Source: Trileptium ribeirensis
Taxonomy: Eukaryota; Nematoda; Enoplea; Enoplida; Thoracostomopsidae
DNA length: 64,000 nucleotides
Direction of reading: 5' to 3'
Assembly: GCA_030248225.1 (NCBI GenBank)
Contig: JASANE010009894.1
Span: 19,120 to 83,119, forward strand
Shown: in pieces, positions 14,601 to 25,511 of the stretch
Position numbering within the stretch: the first letter of the stretch is position 1
Layout of the letters: every line of letters starts with the position of its first letter
Position numbers and translations under genes: made by a program
The notes under the pieces: model-generated
What the model saw: only the letters and a program-made list of their open reading frames with translations
What the model was told of the DNA's origin: nothing
Database searches by the model: none

Positions 14601-17600
14601 TCTATGGCAATAGCGGAATAAAGCCGTAGTTCAATTACAAAATCAAGTACTGGACAACCGTGAAATACAATTTATGAAACAGAGAAAACGAAACGAGGGA
14701 AGTTTCTTTCGGCAACATTTAACTACGCAAGGTTTTTGTTTAACTCATCACCAGACGGATAGATTGTCGAAATCGTTATGGTAAACGCGTAATGATACCC
14801 ATATTCAGTTTTTGCAGCGTTTAGACCTGTTGTTTTTACCAAATATTTGAAAAACAGAACCGTGATACTTAGGGATTTGATATCACAACATTTTAAGTTA
14901 TAACTCTTGATAGAACATGATACTGAAAACTCATGCAATACTTCTGAGAGTTACAGCTTTATTATTACGAATTTTATGTCAGAGTAGCTACTTTTGAGTT
15001 AAAAGTTTAAGCTTTCGAGCCAGTTTAAAAAAGCTACGAAAAAGTGAAATTTCCCCAAATCCGACTATGCGATTTTGTTGCTTGACCCAGATGGCCTGTG
15101 GGATTGTTGTTTGCTTTAACGCTGTAATGGATATATCGTTAGTCTTAGGAACACCATAGGTGGGTCCAAATGCTTCATTTTTAACATTAAAATATGTTTA
15201 ACATATTTAATGCCTATAATTCCTGTAGGCGTATAGAATTAAGGCACTGTTGCATATAACGAAACCATAGTTATTTGCGTTGTCTGCCAAAACGGCATAC
15301 CCTAGAGCTAAAAAAACTTGAAAAATGTCTACTAAAACAGATTTTGGTAATGAAAAAAATATTTTTTTGGCCAAACAGGAACAAATGAAGGGGTTCATTC
15401 TTTCGATATCTTCGGCAAATCAACAATTTATTACTCTGGTACCTAAGTGTTACTCTGTTGGAGACTGGTAAAAAGAGGGCTGGTAAAATCAATTTAGAAT
15501 CTCAGACCTCCTACAAACTTTTGGTATATATTTAGTTTTTTTATTTGGAGACGTTCTGGTGGGCAAGAAAGCTGCTCAAAGTTGCTGAAGACGTGTTGAA
15601 AATGCCTAACCTACGGCGAAAATATATTCCAGTGTTCGACTGCAATATAGTAGGCTCTTTCAGTGCGTTTCTACTTCCTGTCCGAGTAACTAGTTTAACC
15701 GCCTCAGACAATGAAATGATTTTCGCCATATAGAGTGACACCAGAACCGACCGTCTTATTTCGAGCGAGTCTCTAGTGAGCCGCGAGCCAGTGGATCGCT
15801 CGACATTCCGACACAATTTAAATTAATAATAAATACTATTTTAGGACAAATTTATTTCGAGCGACCGATAGTCATTTTTGGCGGGTACTGTATAATTTCT
15901 ATATAATTACTGTATAATACTGAAAGAAAATGGTGAAGCGAATAATAATTATAAGATATTTATCTTCACCAAAACAACTTCTGGTACTGTTGCTACTGAT
16001 CCAGATAGTTATCAGCAAAGTATCTCGAACAAATACCAAAAAAAATGCTATTTTTAGGACTGTTTATCTATTCTAGAACATTACATATATAATAGTTAAA
16101 TGATAGCCCTGGTTGTTAATAAACGGTACCTCCATGAGAAAAACAGACGATACTGTAGGTTTCATATAAAAACACCATGTAATATAAGATCTTTTATAAT
16201 ATCACTGCATCCTGTGTGGGCATACCTATTAAGCAATTATCTCCAATCAATCGGGTGCCAAATTGTAAAAAATATAGTTAACGCCAAATAGACATAGAAG
16301 AATCTGATTCATCCACAAAACAAAAAACCATGTCTCTACATGAAATAGAAGCAATGCATTTGTCCAAAAACTTACTTGACTAATGGGAACGTTAGCCCCG
16401 GGAATCACAGGAACTGTGGCAAAGCTGACGCCTGTTTCGTCGCCGTCTATGCTAGCGGTATCCTTTGAAACAACGCCCCGTACAGCGGGCATTATGATTT
16501 GTGTAACAGATGACCATGATAAAAACATTAAAGTAATAATCATTGCAGCCGACGATATAATAGCGCCTATATCAAACCATATGAAAAGAAGACATCGGAA
16601 CCATTTACGGTGCAATTGGCGTGTTACCGCATGACAAAAAGAAGTAGCAACCCGCTGGGACCGAAATCGTATCTGCAGTAAATATATAATTGGACATAAG
16701 CAGTGCTTAACAACTATATAATATTACACGAGGAATGCAATTGGGCATATTAGAAAAACAAATTTTTCCACTCGAGCAAGGGGGTTTAGCAAACATAGTG
16801 CTTGGTGGCTGCAGCCGTTTCTAATTCCGCAGCTTTTGTTCATGAAAAAACCTTTTAACATGTACCCTAGATTGTGATCGAACAGTTTCCGATTGAAGAA
16901 TAATAACAATTACATTATAGAAAAAATTTCTTTATATAATATGTGAACCCTCGATAATTTTTAGCGCAGACTGTACATAAGTTTTTACGCCAATTTCCGT
17001 TTATTTCTGAAAATTATCAAGCTATATATATGGTCAGTTAGCCTATACGCGTGTTCGTCGACAAAAATATATAAACCTGTTGTTACAGAGCTTAAATTAG
17101 CGCCCATTTTAACGATTAACACAATTTCGAATAGTGTATGCGCATTAAAGTAACATGCATTAAATTAATTATGTTCATTGTAGTGTGTGTATCGCAAATT
17201 AGTGTGGTCTTGTAATCCCTAAGTTCCAACAAATTTTATATAGTTCAAGAAAGATATGAGACCAGAAAATAAAAACGAGTACGGAAGCCGCCATCAACAC
17301 CCAAATTTGCACAGAAGAAAATGACGTTACTGCCGATGCTGCTTTAGATATATCGTTCATCCGTTCTATTTTTATTGAAACATGTATATTAAATAAAATG
17401 CATAATGTAATTAAGTAATATAAAAACTAGTTATGGATTAATTTTGCTAAATATTTTATATTATAAAAATAGGCAACGATGAATATGCATACAAAACAAG
17501 TATAGTCAGCAAGCCTACTTAGGAACAGCCATTTTAGTAACAGCCTATTAAGGTACATAATGTATTTCAAAGATTTTGGTGCACTACTAAGTCGAATCGC

Positions 17601-20600
17601 GTTAAAATTTATATCAAGCGATACAGAATTTCTTGGACTATCTGACGCTTTAATCTGCATTAATTAAACAAAACATTGAACCTGATATTTGTAAAACAAC
17701 AGATTTGTAAGTTAATAGGCAAATTGGACCATTTTAGGAACATACATGTCGTATTAGAAAACGTATTTTTGTGTTGTGTGTAACAATTCAGCGAGTAAAA
17801 TTTTAAGCAGAAAAAATAGACAAGATCGTGTCGATTCAAATAAAATATATCCTAACGGTCTCTGCGAAATATTTATAGTGATTATCGTGGTTTCCCGAAG
17901 ACAAAGCACAAACCCCTGACAAGAGATTTGTGGGTGAAACAAAGAGAAACCACAATTTGCAGTCTCGTCAGTTCTAGGGAATTCGGATAATGTACGTCTT
18001 TGTCGTATTGTTTCCACTCAAACGTGGCAGTTCAGAGACTAATTTTGTGTAAGGTGTTTTGGTGTTCATACGTTCTTTGGATCGACCGATCAGGACGTTT
18101 TTTCCAATATGTTCGCAGGTGTTTGTACACTCAATTTGAAGATGTAATTTTAATTTTTGATTTTCCTCAAAACTGCGTGATCGTTACAAGGTCGCCAGTC
18201 CTACTCGCTAGATCTTTTCATTGGCGATATAGTTAGCGCTGCAATACTGCAACAAAACTGGGCCTATTAAACGTATGTTTTACACGTGATGTATAAAGTA
18301 TAGGAGTGCTGATTGCGAAAATTTTTATATTTCGGGGCATATCTTGATACTGCGATGAGATGTCGAAAAAAAAGGTGTTCGGCATTTCATTTGTACATGC
18401 TTTGTTCATTATTTTGACCTGGTTCGGTGGCCGTATCTATAAAATTAGTGCCGCAGTATCGCTCCAAAAATACCATAATTTACCCCCAAAATGACCAAAT
18501 TTCGGTGTCAGTCACTGTTGGAAGCCCTTAAATAAACGTTGGCTGGAGAAATTGGTGTTTAGGTGACACATACTATGTCGGAGAAGGTTAAATTCATTGT
18601 TTTGACAGCGTAACTATGATTTTGGCTCTTTTAGCTCACAAAAATACCTTCATTTACCCCCAAAATTGCCAAATTCCGCTGTCAGCTCTTCTTTGTAGCC
18701 CTTAAAATAATTGTGGCTGGACAAATTGGTATATATTTAGTAGAGAAAAAGGACATATACTGGAAGGAAAAATGCACTTTACTTGCATGGAAAAAAATCC
18801 CTGACAAAAATGTCATTGGGGATGAAGTTACTGCAGTTAGTGTGCTTCATTATCAGTATTAACACGTTTGCTGAAAATGATCTGCTCCAATAATGAAACC
18901 TGGAATATTACTACATGAGAAAAATTCTTTCACGGCAGTTGTCTTGGTTTGAGATATTTTACTATTTTTATGCTCTAGTATGTCACTGCAGTGAAAAAAT
19001 ACGCTATGCTTTTATACTTATGTTATATGCTGTTGGAAATGGTTTCATGACAAGTACAGTAGGATAAGGACATTACTATAGAAACATGCAATTTTCAAAC
19101 GGAAAAAGTTTTTCATTCGACTTTCAAAAATTTTTGAAACTGGTGGAACGATTACCCCTGATCATATCCGCCTAATTTTCACTTTATCAAATCAACATGA
19201 TATGTATGGTAATATCTACAACTTTCAGATACAGATAATATGGGTCGAGCGCTTCAATTGATGTATTACTTTCTTCAATCTAGTATATAAATCTCAAGTA
19301 TAAGCCTTCTCATCTACCACAACCTCTGGTGTAATAATACAACATCAAGGAACAATAAGTAGTTTTACAGCAATTAACACAATAATATAACGGTTATGAG
19401 CTCCAGGAGTATATGTACCAATGTGATAAGAAAAAATTTAATACCAAGGTTCAAAAAAGAGCCTAGCTTGATTTCTAACTGCTTTCGGACTGCAACGTTG
19501 CAGCTTATCTTTCACGAAACGGTAAAACGCGAAAAGTTACCTAGTCATGAACAACCTTCAGAGCTGAGAACTGTAGTAATTACATCAATTTATAAAATTT
19601 TCATTCAGATAACATGATAAAACACTGGAAAGCCCGAAAAAGAATCCTTCAAAAATCAGCCAAATAATTTTGATTTTATGCTCCTCAATAAAAATATATG
19701 ATAACCCATTTAGTGCATTTTAAAACACCAAGTTAATATTATCAAGTGCTAGCTGAAATCAAGCACAACCAGAATTAAATACATCCTAAGTGAATTTATT
19801 TAAACGTTAATGAATTTAAATGTAATTACACAGCAAAGATATTTCACGATAGAATTTGAGTAGTTTTATTGCACGGATTTGTTTGATAATAGAAAGCTCA
19901 CTCCTGCCACTGCTACTGAAGCATGTTATATTGATACCATTACTTCCATAACAAATCTCATGGTACAAAAACTAATGCGAATGAAATTTTCAAAGTAGAG
20001 TACATTTCGCCGGCTGATGAGATTCGTATGTCGTATCTGTATCGGTTGTAGAAATTACTATACATATTATGTTGATTGATAAAGTTAAAAATAGAGGAAC
20101 ATAGTCAGCGGCAATCCTACTAGTTTCAAAAATTACTCATTGTTGAATGCAAAACTTTTTCCGGACGAAAATTGTATTTCTCCATAGCAATATCCCTGTC
20201 CTACAGTACTAGTCATGACGCCATTACCCAGAAAGCATATAACACCGTGATAAGTAGAAACGCGTAGCGCATTTTTCCATAGCGACATACTAGACCATAA
20301 AGGACAGTAAACTATTTCAAAACAAGACAGCTGCCGTGAAACAATGTTCGCTTAGCGGCTACAATTTTTTTGGCTTTTGCTCATTACATCATACCTAAAA
20401 TAACATAGGTACTGGTACAAGTTAGCAAAATTATGTCTGACAAATACTAAAGATTATGTACGCCACTCAAAAGCACTGTGGTATTAAATTATCACTGTGA
20501 TAAGTAGAAACGCGTAGCGCATTTTTCCATAGCGACATACTAGACCATAAAGGACAGTAAACTATTTCAAAACAAGAGAGCTGCCTGAAACAATGTTTGC

Positions 20601-21039
20601 TTCGCGAGTACAATTTTTTGGCTTTTGCTCGTTACATCATACCTAAAATAACATAGGTACTGGGTAAAAACACAATTTTCGCAAAATTATGTCTGACAAA
20701 TACTAAAGATTATGTACGCCACTCAAAAGGTCGTTCGCTAGATTTTAGCTGTTTGCCAATATTATGATGGAGCTGTTAAAAGTATAAATTATAGAAGTTC
20801 AAATTCAAACACACAACGTATTGAAATTCTATATTATACCTTGCAGAAAAATCAACAGTTTATTTAAAATACCCGTTAACTTTCAGGAATTGCGGAGACA
20901 GATTTTTGCAACCTACCTGACAGATTGATACAGAAATTCCACACCATTTCAGATTGACAGAAATGAACCGACAAACCATTGTAGCAATATGAACAGAAAG
21001 CCAAAACATAGCTAGACCAGTTACAATATAAGTGATCAT
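2360..21039 (-). CDS. MBTPS2: Site-2 protease (MBTPS2 / S2P), six coding exons
   Basis: Intramembrane zinc metalloprotease. In known animals S2P acts in the Golgi, making the second cut that releases SREBP and ATF6-type transcription factors from the membrane. Coding exons, 5' to 3' on the minus strand: 20917-21039, 16376-16672, 13215-13341, 10791-11194, 8582-8926 and 2360-2677. All junctions are GT-AG and phase-compatible, giving about 537 codons against 519 in human. Seen in order: N-terminal membrane segment and GISVS (human GLSIS); a second hydrophobic segment then PGANVPISQ; HELGH zinc site near residue 155; YPGAF and AGIWHNFVL; a PDZ-like luminal part; a Cys-rich luminal exon; HPRFN; NSVPCFALDGQ with the metal-ligand Asp near residue 485; a final hydrophobic stretch and stop. 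The human protein aligns almost gap-free across most junctions. No frameshift or stop is seen, so the gene looks functional. The exact start Met is uncertain. Confidence 0.93.
2678..8581. other. MBTPS2 last intron (5.9 kb), repeat-bearing, no other gene
   Basis: Between exons 5 and 6. Two places look like MITE termini with the motif CAGGGGTTTAGCCAGG or relatives: 2760-2800, and in reverse near 4045-4080 (GATGGCCCCATCTGGCTACG). A C-rich patch lies at 6610-6730. A 97-residue plus-strand open frame at 3131-3424 has a short internal repeat and no domain I recognise. Nothing else is supported. Confidence 0.5.
2760..2800 (+). mobile_element. Probable MITE terminus (CAGGGG..TAGCCAGG type)
   Basis: Begins CAGGGGTTTAGCCAGGAC and continues with a G-rich tract. 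Similar starts occur at 62928-62970 and, reversed, near 11425-11445 and 4045-4080. Such termini belong to hAT-like non-autonomous elements in many invertebrates. I could not find the matching opposite end or a target duplication here. Confidence 0.35.
8582..8926 (-). CDS. MBTPS2: MBTPS2 exon 5, cysteine-rich luminal segment
   Basis: 115 codons ending CAG|GTTAGT. It has a Cys pair (ISCCPE), further Cys at human-like spacing, three N-glycosylation sequons and DVLFVGSVDQ, equivalent to human DMLYVGHPL. The acceptor may be after TTTTAAG (start 8926) or TTTTGAAG (start 8917); both keep the frame. Confidence 0.9.
10791..11194 (-). CDS. MBTPS2: MBTPS2 exon 4, AGIWHNF helix and PDZ-like part
   Basis: 404 bases between TTTGTATTCCAG and TTG|GTATGT. 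It opens by completing the YPG|AF junction (AFTELDT) and continues with RIYCAGIWHNFVLVML, a strongly conserved S2P signature. A soluble stretch with GLNVGDTIVSLN and DWNRCLDEIA then matches the PDZ-like insert of animal S2P. Confidence 0.95.
12395..12860. repeat. Dispersed repeat with inverted-repeat character (MBTPS2 intron)
   Basis: Contains repeated phrases such as ACTCAGCTCG, AATGGTG and GGTACCCAAAATTT, partly in inverted orientation. Similar phrases recur at 53580-53760 and inside the foldback element at 24917-25511. Probably degraded copies of related non-autonomous elements. Confidence 0.45.
13215..13341 (-). CDS. MBTPS2: MBTPS2 exon 3, HELGH zinc-binding helix
   Basis: 127 bases between a TACTGCTTTACAG acceptor and a CCAG|GTAATG donor. 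It encodes a membrane helix with HELGH (HExxH: two zinc-ligand His and the catalytic Glu), then FLVGIYPG. The Gly codon is split across the junction. Distances to the flanking junctions equal those of human S2P. Confidence 0.95.
14145..14390 (+). CDS. Unidentified 81-codon plus-strand open frame in MBTPS2 intron
   Basis: Begins MSPDSVSPKLST and continues with a Ser/Pro-rich N-terminus, then a mixed helical part (RIDEHMYPG, ALMELLRDQKKEE). Codon use and composition are more protein-like than the surrounding intron. It lies antisense inside the MBTPS2 intron between exons 2 and 3. I do not recognise a family. It could be a first exon of a nested gene, a retrocopy or chance; no strong donor follows the Lys/Glu-rich part. 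Confidence 0.3.
   Translation: MSPDSVSPKLSTLLSPNRAPTNVYVKQQAEMSMRIDEHMYPGTLTTIYSTAIYNALMELLRDQKKEESSRSQLSRISLLCI
15541..15816 (-). CDS. Unidentified 91-codon minus-strand open frame in MBTPS2 intron
   Basis: Contains AKIISLSEAVKLV and ends in a Ser-rich tail. The central phrase loosely recalls the start of acetyl-CoA hydrolase/CoA-transferase proteins, but the downstream match is poor. No convincing splice sites flank it. It may be a pseudogene fragment or chance. Confidence 0.2.
   Translation of the reverse strand: MCRNVERSTGSRLTRDSLEIRRSVLVSLYMAKIISLSEAVKLVTRTGSRNALKEPTILQSNTGIYFRRRLGIFNTSSATLSSFLAHQNVSK
16376..16672 (-). CDS. MBTPS2: MBTPS2 coding exon 2
   Basis: 99 codons, phase 0 at both ends, between TTTACTGCAG and CAA|GTAAGT. 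It encodes the IRFRSQ segment, the hydrophobic segment RCLLFIWFDIGAIIS, and PVIPGANVPISQ, equivalent to human VVVPGINLPVNQ. It is the exon just before the active-site helix. Confidence 0.88.
18459..18740. repeat. Two diverged tandem copies, spacing about 182 bp
   Basis: Both copies share ATTTACCCCCAAAAT, CCAAATT, TGTCAG, AGCCCTTAAA and TGGCTGG followed by AAATTGGT, in the same order. They are separated by unrelated AT-rich sequence. They probably reflect an old local duplication in the MBTPS2 intron between exons 1 and 2. Confidence 0.6.
20241..20728. repeat. Recent tandem duplication, about 250-bp unit, two copies
   Basis: Copy 1 starts GTGATAAGTAGAAACGCG at 20247, copy 2 at 20497. Each runs to TACGCCACTCAAAAG. 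The copies are nearly identical apart from a few substitutions and small indels, so the duplication is young. It lies in MBTPS2 intron 1, just downstream of the first coding exon. Confidence 0.9.
20917..21039 (-). CDS. MBTPS2: MBTPS2 coding exon 1 (N-terminal membrane helix)
   Basis: Open frame with one hydrophobic segment, ending GISVSICQ at a strong CAG|GTAGGT donor, phase 0. Joined to the next exon it matches the human GLSISPFHIRW segment residue for residue in spacing. The ATG at 21037-21039 gives 41 residues before the junction (49 in human). Alternatively the exon begins at a TTTTTAG acceptor (first base 21068), with the Met in a further upstream exon. The open frame extends to 21201 without a better start. 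Confidence 0.75.
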
Positions 21040-21068
21040 AATTACATATGCCGAAACGTCGATATAAG

Positions 21069-22339
21069 CTAAAAATAAATCATATTCAAGTATATAAATC
21101 GATGAATTACAGAATAGAATAATTATCACCCTAGGATTCACAAATTTTGGCACGGACGGCATGTTGGAATCCTGCGCAGAACTACAAACGCATTCGTGCA
21201 CAAATCATCTGACACGGGTAACATAATCATATATGTTACAATTCCGTATGATCAAGCTATCCTACAATTCGCTGCGCCCAATACACTTACTTCAGTACTG
21301 ATTGAAAATCGAAAGAGTAAAAAAATCTATGCGAAACAACGTGCACAGTTTTATAGTACATGAGTTGAAATAGAATTTATAGCATAATATTTCAGAAATA
21401 CAGCGTGAAACTGAAGAAATTTTTCAACAAAAAACTTAGAAAGATCACCTTAAACCTTTTATGCAGGAATGGACATGTCACCTAGCGACACCCATGCCCC
21501 ACGGTGACCAATTATAGGGAGCTGAACCCCTAATATTTTAGAGACCTACCGATGACCCACGGACAAATGGTGACCAACCTAAAATGTCAATATTAGTACT
21601 CGCACAAAACTGACGCGACTATTTCAAAGCCAGTAAACTGTTTCAGTTTTGTGTATATGATTGTTGCATAGGGAAATAGGGAAATTGTTGCATAGGGGCA
21701 AAAGTTGCAAAATTTCGTCTCCAAACATTGTCAAATTGTGGTATTTTTTAAGTTAGTTGTGGTAAGAGAATTAGAACAGTTTTCGGAGGTGCTGAATATG
21801 ATTAAATCAGTTAGTAGTGCTTGTCCGGTAAGCATCCAGCACAGGATTTCGAGCTACATTGAGTGTGAAAAATAACGCCTTGAACTGTAATATTTATTGA
21901 AAGTTGAAATTTATAAATTTAGAATGTTGCCGCGTTATTGCTCACTGGAGTACGAAATTTAGGGTTCTATAGTTTTGATGTGTTCTCTAAATGCCGAAAT
22001 GTTGCCTTTTTAGGAATGGTGTATAGTTTAACTATCTTTTTGGCACTTTGAAAAGCGTTCAAGTAGATAAATTTCGAACCTCGAAATGGTCACTAAGCGA
22101 CGACTAGCCACGCTCATTTCGTTTCCCTCGATTTGTTAAAGACTGATTTTAATTTTATTGCTTATTTTATTTTATTTAATTTAATTTGTCGCAGAAGTGA
22201 TAACTATAGAATCAAGTGTAGGGTAAAATGTTTACTAAAACTTCCAAAATTTTGCAGGTGGATAAATCCAATAGAAAATTATTTTTTACCTTATGCGCTA
22301 TATCACAAGTATGCATAAATGTGTCAACAAAATATAACA
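21069..22339. other. Upstream flank of MBTPS2, no gene seen
   Basis: The expected 5' exon and promoter region of MBTPS2 lies here or further up. No CpG-rich block or clear core promoter stands out. A short direct repeat (TTGCATAGGG, 21664-21700) is present. Confidence 0.3.
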
Positions 22340-23158
22340 TATAAAAATTCACAAACTTTGCTCAGTATAATATAATTGTTGCAACTACTGAGTAACGCTC
22401 ATCCCCACTTTAGCGAATTGCTCGAAACACAGCAAAATCCCGGAGAGCTTTTTCCGCGACCGTTGATGCTGGCATAATCTAGGTCTCAACAATTAATATT
22501 TTTAAATCGTTCGACACGTGAAATTCGATACAACAGAGCTGAACGTTTCAAACGACAGAAAAAATGGTACCAACCGGAACTAGCAGCGGCTCGATGTTCT
22601 ACAACAACACAGTGTTGCACGATCCTAGTATATTCAACAAATCCACACGTTAGCCGATCAAATCAGGACGCCAACCAGTGGTTAATGATGATTTTGGAGC
22701 CAACAGAATCGTCAAAGAAGTCGAAGACGTTGGGTGATGTGTACAAAACGAAGGATGACACCCATATTTCGGTGACTAATATCGAAACTTCGAACAATGA
22801 CAGATTTCTACGTGAATCGGTCCTGACAATACGAAGAACTGCATATTCTGCATCATAGAATGACGTACGTGGCCGCAGGTCGTCGAATTGTACCAATTTG
22901 ATATTAGAACATAAACAGACCTGGCGCACACCAGATGTGCCCGTATACGATGGATACGTTTCTATATAATAGTACCAAAATTCTGGCCAATGCTGTGCTG
23001 CAGTTATATCGTAGGAATATTATCCAGTACAGTGACGAATGGTTGTGTTCAAAATCTAACAGAAAAAAGTCCAAGCGTTCACATACTTTTTGAACAACGA
23101 AAATTTAAAGTGGTGCAGCGCTCACAGTGATGCAGTATCAGAAACTGAATGCTAACGA

Positions 23159-23743
23159 ATGAAAAATTTAAAAAAATGTTCAGCCGATAAAAATACTTTA
23201 CTAAAAGTAAACATTTGGGCAACTGATAACAAGTTAGATTGGAGCTATCCTGGAGGCGAAATACACTATTGTAATTGGAAAGCTTTTGAAACCACAAATT
23301 GTATCCTATCTGCATCAAGAGTTCATAAGCGATATGATAGAGATGTCTTGGATTCAACTGCTCGAGATGTACTTCACTGCATACACGGCGATGGATCGCG
23401 CACTTTGTCGAATGGAAAAGTATTTCTGTGGGCACCGAACAAAATGGAAAATGCGAATTCATTAAGTGGCGTCGAATCAATGGTGCAATACGGGACAGGC
23501 AATGGGTTGCCGCAAGTGCCAATCTACAGACAGAAAAAAATGACGGTAGTTTGCGATAGCTTGGAAATTGGGCTATCTAAGCAGGAGATTTCGTTTATAG
23601 CATTGTCTCGAAAGCATGCAAGTGCCAATTTCGATGCGATTAGATTGATCAAGATGTTAACGAAACAGTCGAGTAATCGTCATTGTAAGTATCGGAGACA
23701 GTTTACCGATATGTCGGAAGGTATTGAAGACTGGAAATTTTAG
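23159..23743 (+). CDS. 194-codon open frame inside retroelement remnant, unrecognised
   Basis: The longest stop-free plus-strand frame in this remnant, with reasonable amino-acid balance. It has no zinc knuckle, protease triad or RT motif that I can see. Its position, upstream of the RNase H region, is where gag, protease or RT should be. It may be frame-scrambled retroelement sequence that stayed open by chance. Confidence 0.3.
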   Translation: MKNLKKCSADKNTLLKVNIWATDNKLDWSYPGGEIHYCNWKAFETTNCILSASRVHKRYDRDVLDSTARDVLHCIHGDGSRTLSNGKVFLWAPNKMENANSLSGVESMVQYGTGNGLPQVPIYRQKKMTVVCDSLEIGLSKQEISFIALSRKHASANFDAIRLIKMLTKQSSNRHCKYRRQFTDMSEGIEDWKF

Positions 23744-23939
23744 CCACCGGTTGACAGGCCCTCGAAATACATACCTCACGCTATATACCTCATATCATTT
23801 GCTTATAATCATGTCATGGTGTCTACCTGTATGTCATGCATCAAACGAGTCAAATTTTATACAGCCGTTCGTTGCAACAAACCCAACGCTGGAAATGAGG
23901 AAATAGTTACGACACTCGAATTTGATAGCGCCTGCCGCC

Positions 23940-24575
23940 GGCAATTTCATCGGTCACAAAGATGGAAAGAAATTCGGAATTGGCCAATTCCAACGAACGG
24001 TAACGAAATGCAAAAATTAAGGGTCATGTGTCCTACTAGACAATTTATATGGTTTTTCTCAAAAATTTCCGCACCTGCACATTCATTATATGGTAAATCA
24101 ATTAAGTTTAAATGGTCGGATGAGTGTCAGAAGGCATTCGATGAGCTTAAACGACGACTGTCAAGTAAACCTGTGCTACGGTTTCTTGACTTTTCGAAAG
24201 TCGTTCTTGCTAAAAACAGACGCGAGCGATTTGGCAATTGGAGTAGTCTACGTCAGCTGGATGAAAACAACGAAGATCATCCGTTATCCTACGCAGGTCG
24301 TATGTTAATTAAGGCATAAAGACGTTGTCCAGTAATTGAACGGGAGACACTGGCTGTGTTTGTACAATCCGCCAGTACCAACCGTACTTATATAGTCGTC
24401 GAATTTCTGTGGTGACGGACCCACAGCCATTAAAATGGTTGGTAACAGTGAAAAATCCGAATGGTAGGTTGTGTCGTTGGAGTCTGATGCTATAATACTC
24501 GTATGACGTAGTCATAATTCACAAGTCAGGTAAAGACAACAACAATGCGGATACTTTATCACGGCGGTTAGAAAC
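23940..24575 (+). pseudogene. Gypsy RT connection and RNase H region, frame-broken
   Basis: Reads NWPIPTNGNEMQKLR, FSKISAPAHSL, KFKWSDECQKAFDELKRRL and PVLRFLDFS in one frame. It shifts to TDASDLAIGVV (RNase H Asp), returns to HPLSYAGRML, and ends ERETLAV, VVTDPQPLKWL and SGKDNNNADTLSRR. These are the ordered landmarks of Ty3/Gypsy RNase H. At least two frameshifts and several stops show it is inactive. Confidence 0.88.
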
Positions 24576-24916
24576 ATAACATGTACCCACGATTGGAGAA
24601 GGTAAACTCTGCCACACGTGCACTGACATACTGAAACAAACAAAACTAAATGATAGCCTCGGTTTGGCTATCAATGATTTGGTACCATGTGACGTTCAAG
24701 AATATGGGCAACTGGATATATGGGTTACAGCACAAAGAGAAGACAACATATCACATTTACTGCTGCGATTAGAAGACGGCGAAGACGTAGATGATAGACT
24801 GTGTGCCGTTTCGGAGTACCAGTGTTTTTTCTAACAAAAATGCGTCCGAATCTCGTATCAGAGCTCATGGTGAACGTTTGTAAATTGTTGGGAGTTAAAC
24901 AAACAGTGCAGCTTCA

Positions 24917-25511
24917 GGCTCTTTTCCATTATCCCCCCAGCCCGCGTTAGCCCAAAAATGGTCAGATTCTGGAAATTTGGTATTTTTGCGATCCTCGAGA
25001 CTTCCTTTGATCATTTCAACCAAAAATAGAATTTTTAAAATTTTATATTTTTTCGGCTCTCAAGGGTCCCCTTGAGAACCAAAAATATTTTTTGTTAAAA
25101 ATTATATTTTTACCCACTATTAGACGCGGCTTGACGAGCTGAATCGAATGGTGATATTTTAGCAGGATCCGGTAACAGGTTCCTAAGTTATGGCCAAAAA
25201 TTTCGGAGGCTGAGAGGCTCTGCAGTTGAACATTTTTTGGTCATAACTTAGGATGTTTTGTCAGATCCCGTTACAAATAGTACCATTACACTCAACTCAT
25301 CAAGCCGCGTGGAATGGTGGGTAAACTTTGAAGAAAAAATTTTGGGTTCCCAAGAAGGGACCCTTCGGACCCGAAAAAATCGAAAATTTTAAAAATTCAA
25401 TTTTATGGTCGGAATAATCAGGGGAGGTCAGGAGGATCAAAAAAATAGCAAAATTTCCAGAATCTGACCATTTTTGAGCAACTGTGGGCTGGGGTATAAT
25501 GGAAAACAACC
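24917..25511. mobile_element. 595-bp foldback MITE in the gypsy integrase, 8-bp target duplication
   Basis: Ends are inverted copies: left GGCTCTTTTCCATTAT, right (reversed) GGTTGTTTTCCATTAT. Each is followed by a CCCCAGCCC block and then AAAAATGGTCAGATTCTGG. The inverted match continues inward for most of the element, leaving a short centre near 25200-25235, so a single strand could fold into one long hairpin. Flanks are CAGCTTCA (24909-24916) and CAGCTTAA (25512-25519), an 8-bp duplication with one mismatch. That length fits hAT-type insertion; no transposase is encoded. Confidence 0.85.

Noticed and set aside
16383..16634. 83-codon plus-strand open frame
   Set aside because: Shadow of MBTPS2 exon 2.
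17190..17370. Alternative MBTPS2 first exon (MNDISKAASAV..., hydrophobic, ending GIT)
   Set aside because: No usable donor before the in-frame stop. The exon at 20917-21039 has a perfect donor and a better alignment.
23079..23522. 147-codon minus-strand open frame
   Set aside because: Antisense to the retroelement remnant; Cys/Leu/Phe-rich composition typical of an AT-rich shadow frame.
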